Shown: positions 25,070 through 34,010 of the stretch, one piece after another
Numbering within the stretch: the stretch's first letter is position 1
How the letters are laid out: every line of letters begins with the position of its first letter
Assembly (NCBI RefSeq): GCF_021290925.1
Contig: NZ_JAJSLX010000001.1
Location: 186,001-250,000, forward strand
DNA from: Sessilibacter corallicola
Lineage (GTDB): Bacteria; Pseudomonadota; Gammaproteobacteria; Pseudomonadales; Cellvibrionaceae
Direction: 5' to 3'
DNA: 64,000 nt
Program-made: the position numbers and the translations under genes
Notes under the pieces: generated by a model
What the model saw: the letters and a program-made list of their open reading frames with translations, nothing else
Told to the model about the DNA's origin: nothing
The model's database searches: none

Positions 25070-27430
25070 CTAAGCCAAGGGTTCAATTTTTTCAGGATCA
25101 ATCACGACCGCAAACTGGTTCACCAACTGTTGCACCAAGGGATCAGACTGCACCAAGTGCACGGCTTCTTGATGACGCTCACGCTTAATGCGCGTGGCGC
25201 GAATGGCCGGGGTTTCACTGGTGACATCACCAAGGGTGACATCCACACCCACCGAATGGCCGAAGTATTCGCTCAAAATACCCGCGAATCGCTCGGGGTG
25301 GCTGTCGGAATACAGTGTTGCATTCGACTTATCCAACAGGAAGTGCAGCTGCTGCTCATCACGCCCCAGATAAACACAGTTTGAAACAGTACTCTGCAAA
25401 ATGCCATTGACGTTAAGTTGCAGGTACACATCCAACCAGTTTTCTGGGCTTAGCTGATCCAGGCTTAACGCTGGAACCGAAGGTTCTGCGACTACCGCCG
25501 CTTGCGGTACTGAATCAGATACTGGCCCAGAATCAGAGATGGGAGCAGAGGTGGGAGCAGAAATCGGAGGACTCGGAGCTTGCGCCTGATTGACGTGCGA
25601 ATTGCTGCCTTGGGACTGCCGCGCTTCGGCTTCCTCAGTGATGGATTCAAACAGGGATTTCTTTTTATCCTGTGGCGCTGGTGGAGCCGGTTTGTTCACC
25701 TCAGCGCGAGGCTGTGCGGGTGCGCTCTCAACCATACTGCGCCGATTGGCAGCGCCAGCTTCTGGGTAATCCGCCACTTGCGAGGCGTATTCGTCGTACT
25801 CCGAAGGAACATCATCAATCGGAGGCGCTGGTGGCCTAGCCGGTTGCTGTTGCTGTGGTGTTAACTGAGACGTTCTCGCTGGAGGCGGCTCAGGTCGATT
25901 TGCGTTCTGTGCAGCGCTAGGTTCTTGAGCTACAGGCTCTTGGGTTAAAAGTTCTTGAACGGGAGATTTAACCGTAGATTGTGGCGCGACTGGCGTTTCG
26001 GCCATCGATTGTTTAGCTACTGATGGCTGCGAAGACGCTTGTTGGGTTACTTGAGCCTGTTCCGCTTTTGGCGCTTGTTCAACTGCCGGCGCTTGCTCTA
26101 CAACAGGCTTGATCGGCGAATTGATAGCAGGCTTAGCTGCGGACTCAGCACTGGCAGGTTTGGAAACCACAGGCTCGGCGGCTGTTTTTGCCACTGGTGC
26201 GGGTACGGGCGCAGATGCGGCCGATTCTTTATTGGTCTGAGTTGCAGGCGCTACCGGTGCTGCGCTCTGACTCACCGGACCACCGGAGTGGGTATTCACC
26301 GTCGTATTTGACGTTGGCAACTGGCCCTTCGGTGGCGATACCACGCCCTGAGGCTTAAAGGCCAACATACGCAAGAGCGTCATTTCAAAGCCGCTTCTTG
26401 GGTCGGGGTTTAACGGCAAATCTCGGCGGCCGTGCAAGGCAATTTGGTAAAACAACTGCACATCTTCGGAAGCTATTTTCTCAGCCAACGCAATCACTTG
26501 ATCGCGATCACCCAAGCTGTTATCCAACGCTTGTGGCGCAACCTGGGCCAATGCCACTCGATGCAGCACTGAAATCACTTCGGCCAGTGCTGCCGCGTAA
26601 TCGGGGGATTGTTCCGACATTTCAGCCACAGCGTTGAGCACAGCAACACTGTCGAGTTGCGATAGGGATTCGAGAATGTCGTAGACGTGGCTGCGATCAA
26701 TCGTGCCGAGCATGGCACTGACTTCTTGTTCATTCACCGAGCCGTTGCCAAAGGCGATGGCTTGATCGGTCAGGCTCAAGGCGTCACGCATACTGCCATC
26801 AGCGGCGCGCGCTAATTGCCACAACGCGGTTTCTTCGGTGGGAATCGATTCTTCGGCCAGAACATTGGTTAAGTGACCAACAATGCGCTCCTGGCTCATA
26901 TTCTTTAAATGAAATTGCAGGCAGCGCGACAAAATGGTGACCGGCAGTTTTTGCGGATCGGTCGTCGCCAGCAAAAACTTCACGTGCGGTGGTGGCTCTT
27001 CCAAGGTTTTTAACAGCGCGTTAAAACTGTGGCCAGAGAGCATGTGCACTTCATCGATCAAATAGACTTTATAGCGACCACGAGTCGGCGCATATTGCAC
27101 GTTTTCGAGCAGTTCGCGAGTGTCTTCCACTTTGGTTCGCGACGCCGCATCGACCTCGATCAAATCCACAAATCGACCTTCGGCAATTTCGGTACAAGCC
27201 GAACATTGACCGCACGGGTTGGAACTCACCCCCACTTCACAGTTGAGGCATTTTGCCAAAATTCGCGCGATGGTAGTTTTGCCGACACCGCGAGTGCCGG
27301 TAAAGAGATACGCGTGATGAAGGCGATTGTGATCGAGTGCATTAATTAAGGCGCGCAGTACGTGCTCTTGCCCAACCATTTCATGGAAGTTACCCGGGCG
27401 CCATTTGCGAGCTAAGACTTGATAACTCAT
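25070..27430 (-). CDS. dnaX: DNA polymerase III subunits gamma/tau
   Basis: A 786-residue clamp-loader ATPase. Walker [13 protein letters not shown] is near residue 45, the zinc module spans [19 protein letters not shown], and Walker [11 protein letters not shown] is near residue 125, with sensor 1 following. A long Pro/Ala/Gln/Glu-rich linker (about residues 370-650) contains irregular short repeats and precedes the tau C-terminal domains that bind DnaB and the polymerase. I see no A AAA AAG slippery site; the closest run is T AAA AAG in the codons for DKKK. First gene of dnaX-ybaB-recR. Confidence 0.96.
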   Translation of the reverse strand: MSYQVLARKWRPGNFHEMVGQEHVLRALINALDHNRLHHAYLFTGTRGVGKTTIARILAKCLNCEVGVSSNPCGQCSACTEIAEGRFVDLIEVDAASRTKVEDTRELLENVQYAPTRGRYKVYLIDEVHMLSGHSFNALLKTLEEPPPHVKFLLATTDPQKLPVTILSRCLQFHLKNMSQERIVGHLTNVLAEESIPTEETALWQLARAADGSMRDALSLTDQAIAFGNGSVNEQEVSAMLGTIDRSHVYDILESLSQLDSVAVLNAVAEMSEQSPDYAAALAEVISVLHRVALAQVAPQALDNSLGDRDQVIALAEKIASEDVQLFYQIALHGRRDLPLNPDPRSGFEMTLLRMLAFKPQGVVSPPKGQLPTSNTTVNTHSGGPVSQSAAPVAPATQTNKESAASAPVPAPVAKTAAEPVVSKPASAESAAKPAINSPIKPVVEQAPAVEQAPKAEQAQVTQQASSQPSVAKQSMAETPVAPQSTVKSPVQELLTQEPVAQEPSAAQNANRPEPPPARTSQLTPQQQQPARPPAPPIDDVPSEYDEYASQVADYPEAGAANRRSMVESAPAQPRAEVNKPAPPAPQDKKKSLFESITEEAEARQSQGSNSHVNQAQAPSPPISAPTSAPISDSGPVSDSVPQAAVVAEPSVPALSLDQLSPENWLDVYLQLNVNGILQSTVSNCVYLGRDEQQLHFLLDKSNATLYSDSHPERFAGILSEYFGHSVGVDVTLGDVTSETPAIRATRIKRERHQEAVHLVQSDPLVQQLVNQFAVVIDPEKIEPLA

Positions 27431-27598
27431 GTTTGTATTTAGGAATTCCCTAATTGTGTTTGCCTGGATTTAAAAGCTCAAAAACCGACCAACCAACGAA
27501 ACTGTCCACTTTGATCAAAACCAGACCAAAGGGCTAAAAAGCCGCTTAGTGTACCACACACCGAGTTTGTAATGAGAGATTCGCGTCGGGGTGAACAC

Positions 27599-27867
27599 CT
27601 AGGGCCTGTTCACACTAATTTAACCGCACCTGTCGCCCCTAAAACGCGTCAGTCTAGGCGTGAGGAGTGCGGTTTAGCGCGCTAAATAAGCGACGAACAA
27701 CAACGAATGGCGTGTTTTAGGGGCGACCCTAGGGGCTCGGCGTATTTTTCCCGTATTTCGTGTTGCAGCTCGTTCATTTGGAACAACCAAATCACACTCA
27801 CTGCGCCTAAAATACGAAAAAAATACACTCCAGCAGGTGTGATTAAATTAGTGTGAACAGGCCCTAG
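27599..27867. mobile_element. 269-bp MITE-like element with 34-bp terminal inverted repeats
   Basis: The ends 27599-27632 and 27834-27867 are inverted copies matching at 32 of 34 positions (beginning ctagggcctgttcacacta). Inside, 27633-27648 and 27711-27726 form a second long inverted pair (cgcccctaaaac), and 27673-27686 is a perfect palindrome (tttagcgcgctaaa). No transposase fits in it. CTAG is present at both tips, so the target duplication cannot be separated from the repeat. A minus-strand reading frame crosses it but starts outside, and I do not regard it as a gene. Confidence 0.85.
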
Positions 27868-28055
27868 ATATTCGAAGTATGAACGCGGCGGCCTATTACG
27901 CATTAGAAATAAAAACCCGTCCGTTAAAGAATCCACACACGGCGTGTTAATTCGTGCAGAAGTACGACCAATAAAAAATATCAAAAAATAAATAACAATC
28001 GTTCAATATGATAAGGTTGCTTGCAAAAATACCCATACAAACGATTTATCTCGAA

Positions 28056-28119
28056 GTTATTTATGGGAAAGGTCACTTATGGAAAAGGTTATTTAAAGGA
28101 ACAGTCATTTATGGGAACG
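28056..28119 (+). repeat. four 16-bp tandem repeats spanning a ribosome site and start codon
   Basis: Units gttatttatgggaaag, gtcacttatggaaaag, gttatttaaaggaaca and gtcatttatgggaacg are contiguous. Each carries a purine-rich Shine-Dalgarno-like stretch and three carry an ATG, so the array holds several candidate starts for the gene that follows. Confidence 0.9.
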
Positions 28120-29319
28120 ATGAAAAATTGGAACGTTAACAAGACTGTCGTCAATCAATCGGTAAACGCCGACAACGCTTATGTCATTGAAAACGTAGCC
28201 ACCGACAGCCCCGCCCATAATATTGGCATTGAGCCGGGCGATTTATTAATCAGCGTTAACGGTAAAAACGACCTTAACCAAGTCGATATAGACACGACTC
28301 TGGTTCATCGCAAAGCCATTGTTTATCGCATTTTCTCGCAACGGGAGAATAATTTAGTTGATATCAACATCGACCCGATTCCATTGGGAATCAGTGTTGC
28401 TCCTAATTCAACGTTAATTGTGAATCAGTATAAATCGAGAGACTTTCCCGGTTGGGAAGGTATGCGAATCTTGTGGAATCGAGGCGATTGGCAACAACTC
28501 AAAATAGCCAGCGAACAAATTTACTCGTCGGGATTTTTCACCCGGTTAGTCCGTAATTTTTCCGCCGATCACAAGAAAAACGCGGGCATGCTATATCTCG
28601 GCGCTGCGCTTATCGAAACAAGCTCATCCCAAGAAGGCTGGCAGTTAATTTCAGAATTTTTACAGCACTACAGCCATCAATACGAAACCCTTGAAACCGC
28701 CATCGGACAATATTACGCGCTGCAATACTTACCGTCGACAAGCGATAACCAAGAAGCTTTAATCAGCACATTAAGTCAGCTTCGAAAAAATAACGGTAAC
28801 GAACTGGAGCGTATTAATTCGATATTGGCCAAACACGGCATTGATGCCAGCGATGACCGCTACCCGTGGTTGGGCCAACAGTTTGTTAAAAAATACTACC
28901 TTCGCTGTCCAGCGCTTGACCATCACATTTCTTTGGCCGAGCAACTCAATGCTATGGACGACAACGCCCTTCAGCCGGTCTGTGTTATGCCAGGCTATCG
29001 AGGCAATTATCCATACAACAGCGCGCTGGGAATTTACGGCAGTATGTACCGATACTTAGGCGATAGACTGTTACCTTTGCACGTGATCGTTGACGACGCA
29101 GATACCGAAGGACAAGATTATTGGCGCTACTCTAACGAAGACGTACTCAAAAAAAATAACATTCCATTTTATGTATTAATCGACGAAGAAAGAGATATTG
29201 CTTCACGACTAGAACTGAATTTTTCTCCGGTTTTTTATTTACTGAATAAAGACGGAAACATTGTTTACGAAGGCGAACTAAACAGCGCGAGTATTTATTG
29301 GAATATTTTTAACGGTTAA
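28111..29319 (+). CDS. PDZ domain plus thioredoxin-like protein, function unknown
   Basis: 402 residues from ATG 28111, preceded by AAAGGAAC; a TTG at 28021 would add 30 repeat-encoded residues. A PDZ domain occupies about residues 15-90 (VIENVATDSPAHNIGIEPGD, LLISVNGK). A helical middle section follows. The last 130 residues resemble a thioredoxin/TlpA fold (LPLHVIVDDADTEG, then FSPVFYLLNKDGNIVYEGEL) but have no CxxC, so no classical redox chemistry. No signal peptide or membrane segment is seen. It is followed after 8 bases by a lipoprotein gene. I do not recognise this domain order as a known family. Confidence 0.75.
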   Translation: MGTMKNWNVNKTVVNQSVNADNAYVIENVATDSPAHNIGIEPGDLLISVNGKNDLNQVDIDTTLVHRKAIVYRIFSQRENNLVDINIDPIPLGISVAPNSTLIVNQYKSRDFPGWEGMRILWNRGDWQQLKIASEQIYSSGFFTRLVRNFSADHKKNAGMLYLGAALIETSSSQEGWQLISEFLQHYSHQYETLETAIGQYYALQYLPSTSDNQEALISTLSQLRKNNGNELERINSILAKHGIDASDDRYPWLGQQFVKKYYLRCPALDHHISLAEQLNAMDDNALQPVCVMPGYRGNYPYNSALGIYGSMYRYLGDRLLPLHVIVDDADTEGQDYWRYSNEDVLKKNNIPFYVLIDEERDIASRLELNFSPVFYLLNKDGNIVYEGELNSASIYWNIFNG

Positions 29320-29327
29320 AAAACAAA

Positions 29328-29759
29328 ATGAATAAAACAATGCACATAATCTTTTATCGAGCAGTTCCATGTCTGTTGGCTTTGCTTATTTCTGCATGTT
29401 CAAGCCAGCCGACCAATAACGACTTTCAATTTCGAACCAGCAAAGAATCATTAAACGAAGCCCGAAAAAACTTTCGCCGTTCTGACAATAATTTTTTAGC
29501 GATCTTATTAGTCGATCACAACGGCAAAGTGGTTAAAGTAAAAAAACTCGGCAGCAAGTTAGATGACACGCGCAAAGATTTAAAAGTTGTCAAAGAATTG
29601 TACAACGTACAATTTGCTGCGGTACAACCGAGCGCTCAGGAATATCGGGAATTCATTTTGCCGTACACGGTGGGAATATCGAGCAGCCGCAGCGCAACAG
29701 AAACCACACTGAATGCGTATGAGCCGCAAGATCTATTGGACGAAGGGCTTCGTTGGTAA
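29328..29759 (+). CDS. small lipoprotein
   Basis: 143 residues with a lipobox LLISAC near residue 24, so lipid-anchored after signal peptidase II cleavage. The mature part is charged and unrecognised (FLAILLVDHNGKVVKVKKLG). The gene starts 8 bases after the PDZ/thioredoxin gene and probably shares its transcript. It converges with the HAD gene, whose stop is 4 bases away. Confidence 0.7.
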   Translation: MNKTMHIIFYRAVPCLLALLISACSSQPTNNDFQFRTSKESLNEARKNFRRSDNNFLAILLVDHNGKVVKVKKLGSKLDDTRKDLKVVKELYNVQFAAVQPSAQEYREFILPYTVGISSSRSATETTLNAYEPQDLLDEGLRW

Positions 29760-29763
29760 ATTA

Positions 29764-30444
29764 TCAGTCTTTAAAACCGCTGATCAATTCAGCCAAACTG
29801 GAGAGATCGTCAGCAATTATGGTTGGCTGATCTCCCCAGGGGTCCAAGATTTGTTTTTTGGTTCGATTGACCCAAACCGTATTAAAACCACTGTTCAGTG
29901 CACCCAGAACATCAAAATTATTGCTTGAGATTAACCATGTGTTTTCTGCCGTCGATTGCGTTTGCGACAAAAAATACTCGTACACTTTTGGATTGGGCTT
30001 AAACGTTTTTAAATCGTCAACACTCACCACGCCATCAAAGTATTGATCGATCTTCGCGTGGACTAATAAATTTTCTACCGATTCTTGCAAACCATTCGAA
30101 AACGCATAAACCGCAAACTGCTCTTTCGACAATCGACTTAAACCGGTAATAACATCATCAAAGGCGGGCAATACTTTGTATATAGATAAGAGCGCAGTTT
30201 TTTGTTGGTCGGTTAGCTGAGTATTAAAAAACGCGTCGCAGTAATCCAACGCCTGTTGGGTACAAATACCAAAATGCTGGTAAGATTCCATCAAGCCTTT
30301 GCGAAAACTGTATTCCAACTGTTTTTCTCGCCAAAGATTGGAAAACGCCAACGCCTGATCACCGATTAGATTTTGCAACTCAAGCAAAACCCCTTGAGTG
30401 TTAATAAGCGTACCGTAAACATCGAAAGCGAGTGTTGTTTTCAT
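29764..30444 (-). CDS. HAD-superfamily hydrolase, type II haloacid dehalogenase-like
   Basis: 226 residues. The nucleophile motif FDVYGTL is at residues 7-13, YAFSNGLQ carries the motif II Ser, and the Lys of TFKPNPKVYEYFL is the motif III Lys. SSNNFDVLGALNSGF is the acidic motif IV region (Asn-Asn-Phe-Asp). This pattern matches L-2-haloacid dehalogenase-type proteins, which replace a halogen with OH, though many members act as phosphatases. It is monocistronic. Confidence 0.85.
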   Translation of the reverse strand: MKTTLAFDVYGTLINTQGVLLELQNLIGDQALAFSNLWREKQLEYSFRKGLMESYQHFGICTQQALDYCDAFFNTQLTDQQKTALLSIYKVLPAFDDVITGLSRLSKEQFAVYAFSNGLQESVENLLVHAKIDQYFDGVVSVDDLKTFKPNPKVYEYFLSQTQSTAENTWLISSNNFDVLGALNSGFNTVWVNRTKKQILDPWGDQPTIIADDLSSLAELISGFKD

Positions 30445-30531
30445 CGTAAACTCAAATAATTTGTGGTTGATGGAATCTGAGTGTATTAAAAGCTTCTGAG
30501 TGCATTAGAAACTATAAAATATTACAGGCAA

Positions 30532-30921
30532 TTACTTTTCTGCCGTATCTAACACTAACTCGTAAGTACCATCGCGAAGCCGGGCTCGAAAGCCGCAGTA
30601 GCTTCGGCAATCACCAGTAAACTTAGCGTGTAGTGTATCTTCTTGTATTAAAAAATTAACTTCGCAATTGCCCTCTTTGGCAACGTGTTTTTCTCCATCC
30701 CAATAAGACTTAGTATTCCACCAACAGGTGTGGTAATTACCCCCAACCGAAGTAATATCAATATTGAAGCTATTATTACCCACAGGACAAAGATCAAACT
30801 GAGCCTCATCTCCCAGCCTGAACTTTTGAAAGTTCTCTTTACACTGATATTCAGCAGACGGCTCATCGGCCATAGCAGAAAATGAAACAACAACTAATAA
30901 TGCAGTAAAGAAGACCTTCAT
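30532..30921 (-). CDS. small exported cysteine-rich protein, unknown
   Basis: 129 residues with a clean signal peptide (MKVFFTALLVVVSFSAMA, cleaved before DEPS). The mature part has six Cys, including GDCRSYCGF near the end, so disulfides in the periplasm are likely. GGGGGAAAA stands ahead of the ATG, a strong ribosome site. No family is recognised and it is not obviously linked to its neighbours. Confidence 0.7.
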   Translation of the reverse strand: MKVFFTALLVVVSFSAMADEPSAEYQCKENFQKFRLGDEAQFDLCPVGNNSFNIDITSVGGNYHTCWWNTKSYWDGEKHVAKEGNCEVNFLIQEDTLHAKFTGDCRSYCGFRARLRDGTYELVLDTAEK

Positions 30922-31327
30922 TTTTCCCCCAGGTTACGTGTTATGAACGATTGCAAATTAACAATTATTATAACATGAGCGTTCAAGACAAAGCCTAGCA
31001 ATGTTAATCTCTTGATTTATGGCTAATGATAGTTTTTCCACAAAAGATGCAAGACCAACAATAGCATCGATCGTAAAAGTATTTCAGCGAAGATTCACTA
31101 TTCAACACAAAAAACTTAAGCAACACCTGACACATAACCATTAAAACAAATGCGTTGGGTTTTCACATAAATTATTCATTCACTAATCAAATCTACCGCC
31201 CTGATATTCAAAGTAACCTGATAATCAATGCTTTGATTTCAAAGGCTGATTTACAAAGTTTAATCACTTATTGAGCCATAAAAATCGGTTAAAAAGATAA
31301 CACTTGCATCACAATCAACATCAAACT
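30922..31327. other. spacer upstream of the MarR-GNAT gene
   Basis: No gene is seen. It should contain divergent promoters for the small exported protein and the MarR-GNAT gene. Confidence 0.5.
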
Positions 31328-31355
31328 ATATTTACGTAAGTACTTACGTAAATAT
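31328..31355. promoter_or_regulatory. 28-bp perfect palindrome, likely MarR-type operator
   Basis: The left half atatttacgtaagt and right half acttacgtaaatat are exact reverse complements with no spacer. The site ends 13 bases before the ATG of the MarR-GNAT gene, with the ribosome site aaggaaacc between. Position and symmetry fit autorepression by the MarR domain. Confidence 0.8.
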
Positions 31356-31368
31356 TTAAGGAAACCTT

Positions 31369-32322
31369 ATGTCATTCTTCGCAATCGCAGGCCAAATGGC
31401 GCTTGGCAGCCGTTTACGGCAACTTGCCGAGGTTGTTACTAACGATGCACAAAAGATTTACGACCTGTACGGCGTAGACATTGATGCCCGCTGGTTTCCA
31501 GTCCTTTTTATGTTGCTGCAAAAAGACAGTGCCAGCATCAGCGAACTGGCAGAAGACATCGGTCAAACTCACGCTTCCATAAGTCAAATCGTGAAAGAGA
31601 TGACCAAACGCGGCCTGATTAAAAGTGGAAAATCCAAGCACGACGCCCGCGTTACCGTGGTTTCGCTTACACCCAAAGCCCGAAAAATGTCGGACGATTT
31701 AACAACCCAATGTAGCGACATCAACAGCGCATTAAACGATGTATTTAAGAGTATTAACTGTAATTTGTGGAATGATTTAAATGCTTTTGGCTACGAACTA
31801 AATCGCAAAAGTTTGTACGAGCGCGTAAAAACAATTCATAGCCAAAATAAACAAGCGAATATCTCGATTGTAGATTTTAACGCAGATTACCAAGATGCCT
31901 ACAAAGCGCTGAATGAGGCGTGGATAACTCAGCATTTTAAATTGGAAGAAGCCGACAGAATTGCTCTAGAAAATCCATTTGAATACATAATCAATAAAGG
32001 CGGCTACATTGCTATTGCCCTATTTAACGATCAACCCATAGGAACTTGCGCCTTATTAAAAATGGACGATTCGTGTTTTGAACTCGCCAAAATGACGGTT
32101 TCCGATTCATATCGCGGTTACGGGGTTGGGCTTATGTTGGGAAACTGCGTTATTGAAAAAGCAAAAACATTAGGCGCAAAACGTATTTATTTAGAAAGTA
32201 ATTCTGCATTAACACCCGCGCTTGAATTGTATCGAAAACTCGGTTTTAAACGCGTAAGTGGTTACAGCTCGCCTTATCAGCGTTGCGATGTACAAATGGA
32301 ATTGTTTTTGGGTTGTGATTAA
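31369..32322 (+). CDS. MarR-family regulator fused to a GNAT acetyltransferase
   Basis: 317 residues. The N-terminal half is a MarR winged helix: SISELAEDIGQTHASISQIV near residues 62-81 and the wing KSKHDARVTVVSLT near residues 95-108. The C-terminal half (about 160-317) is a GNAT N-acetyltransferase with the acetyl-CoA loop SDSYRGYGVGLMLGN, followed by LYRKLGFKRVSGY. This joined architecture is known in bacteria. It may acetylate a toxic amine and repress its own gene through the palindrome at 31328-31355. No other gene follows in the operon. Confidence 0.9.
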   Translation: MSFFAIAGQMALGSRLRQLAEVVTNDAQKIYDLYGVDIDARWFPVLFMLLQKDSASISELAEDIGQTHASISQIVKEMTKRGLIKSGKSKHDARVTVVSLTPKARKMSDDLTTQCSDINSALNDVFKSINCNLWNDLNAFGYELNRKSLYERVKTIHSQNKQANISIVDFNADYQDAYKALNEAWITQHFKLEEADRIALENPFEYIINKGGYIAIALFNDQPIGTCALLKMDDSCFELAKMTVSDSYRGYGVGLMLGNCVIEKAKTLGAKRIYLESNSALTPALELYRKLGFKRVSGYSSPYQRCDVQMELFLGCD

Positions 32323-33378
32323 CATTAAAGCAGAATATTTTCATTAACGACTGCATTCATCCACATCAAATTTTAACTGAATCGACTAACATTAGATTTT
32401 CCAGGGTAAAATCTCTGTCGGCAAAAAACAAACAATTATCGGCGATCCAATATTTTTCTCCAGGCTAATTCGCCATTCCACATTTCCAGACCAATTTCAT
32501 TATCAGGCGTACCTATTGGGAAAAATGTAATGCGCTTTTAAATGCATAAAATGCACTTCCATCCTAAAGCAAACGACGCAAATCTGAGATAAACTCACCT
32601 GAAAAAACTCTAAACTCTTACTCAATTCAGGAAAAATTATCAGACAGAGGATTATTTGATATTAAAAGTAATTTATTGATGTACCTAGACCAGTATATTT
32701 TAATAAATAAACTTAGTTTAAGCTTTTACAGCGCGACCAAACATTAATAAATCCATATATATGATAAATCAGTTTTTTAAATCATTGAAAGCCAATTGTA
32801 AAATCAAAGTAGTTAATTTAGAAGCATGAAAATAATATAGTCACTTTCGGTAACGGTTAACAAACAGCATGAACTACAACATATAAAATTGCAAAATTTA
32901 CACACAATGATAACGAAGTCTCATTAACAAAACCAAATGGCATTGAAATCATCTATATAAATAATTTTTTAATGATAAAATCATCGACCAATCTAGATAT
33001 ACAATGAGAATATTATAGAAAAAACAGCCTGACCAAAACCTTTCTATAACATCACCTAACTCCAATACATTTTAATTTAGGAAGACAATAAAAAATTAAA
33101 ATTAAAGCAGATAATTAGCATAGCCCTATCAATAATTTTTATATTCAATGCAATCGTAAAACCTGAAAAAACGCGAGCAATTCCATTAAAAATGTAAAAC
33201 ATATAATATAAAAACTACGATCGAATCAATTAATAGTAAAACAATTCTTTAACGCTCTATAGAATTATAAAAATTAATCGTGATTAAAGAAAGTCAACGC
33301 AATCAATATTCACTGTGTTTACACATTTTATAGCACGCAACCAAACTAGATTACTGCCACTTAACTTAGGAGATCACT
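32323..33378. other. 1.06-kb very AT-rich spacer before the PAAR cassette
   Basis: No convincing gene. Near 33085-33197 there is a short signal-peptide-like frame without a start codon (see rejected items). The composition differs from the genes to the left and marks the edge of an accessory region. The PAAR promoter should lie near the right end. Confidence 0.6.
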
Positions 33379-33966
33379 ATGCCAAGGAAACCAGCGACAC
33401 GCCTAGGTGATATGGGTTCAAACCACGGCGCATGGCACCCAAGCCCAGTGATACAAGGCAGCGGCGATGTTATGATTAATGGTATTCCCGCTGCTCGCAA
33501 GGGTGATGCACTTGCCCCTCATGTAAAACCCAAAAGTCCACCTCACCCGCGATCAATATCAAAAGGCTCTGCCACCGTATTTATCAACAATCAACCCGCG
33601 GTTCGAATGGGCGATGCTATCGGTTGTGGCGGAACTCTTATGGCCGGATCAGCCAATGTTTTTATTGGTGATCAAGGGCCTGCCGTTGAGCTTGAGTCAG
33701 AGGAAATTCCTGAAACCAACACGTTCGCCCTGCGATTTGTACTTCAAGACGCACTGGGAAATCCAGTCAAAGGAATGGACTATCGAGTGGTTCCCGAAGG
33801 CCAGTCTATCTATGAAGATTGGCACTTACCCGACGATGTATCAGGTACGGATGGTACCACAGCGGTGGTGTCAACTACTGAGGGTGAGAAGCTTGAGTAT
33901 CAATTAGTGTGGCCGAAAATCAATACCGATAAAGCCGTTGCTTATGTCAATTCCAAAAAAACGTAA
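33379..33966 (+). CDS. PAAR-domain type VI secretion spike-tip protein with C-terminal extension
   Basis: 195 residues. Residues 1-97 form the PAAR domain (TRLGDMGSNHG; MINGIPAARKGDAL; FINNQPAVRMGDAIGCGG; ANVFIGDQGPAV), the cone that sharpens the VgrG spike and carries effectors. Residues 110-195 are an extension that looks like a small beta-sandwich (FVLQDALGNPVKGMDYRVV), probably an effector-docking part. TTAGGAG precedes the ATG. It is followed by a putative effector and two putative immunity genes. No vgrG or tss gene is in the window, so this is an orphan cassette. Confidence 0.92.
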   Translation: MPRKPATRLGDMGSNHGAWHPSPVIQGSGDVMINGIPAARKGDALAPHVKPKSPPHPRSISKGSATVFINNQPAVRMGDAIGCGGTLMAGSANVFIGDQGPAVELESEEIPETNTFALRFVLQDALGNPVKGMDYRVVPEGQSIYEDWHLPDDVSGTDGTTAVVSTTEGEKLEYQLVWPKINTDKAVAYVNSKKT

Positions 33967-34010
33967 CCTTCTAGAGCCTGTTAACTGAAAAAGAATCAAG
34001 GAACATTTGC

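Noticed and set aside
25640-25700. Possible programmed frameshift site in dnaX (codons for DKKK)
   Set aside because: The run is T AAA AAG, not A AAA AAG, and I saw no strong hairpin after it; a gamma product cannot be claimed.
27431-27598. SRP (4.5S) RNA gene next to dnaX
   Set aside because: I looked for the conserved GGAAGG/AGCA core and found nothing like it on either strand.
27682-27984. 100-residue minus-strand open frame over the MITE
   Set aside because: It starts outside and runs through the inverted-repeat element; no ribosome site was recognised, and the frame is explained by the element.
33085-33197. Signal-peptide-like frame (QIISIALSIIFIFNAIVKPE) before the PAAR gene
   Set aside because: No ATG, GTG or TTG start in frame after a TAG; 30-odd residues only. 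Could be a gene remnant, but chance is as likely in AT-rich DNA.
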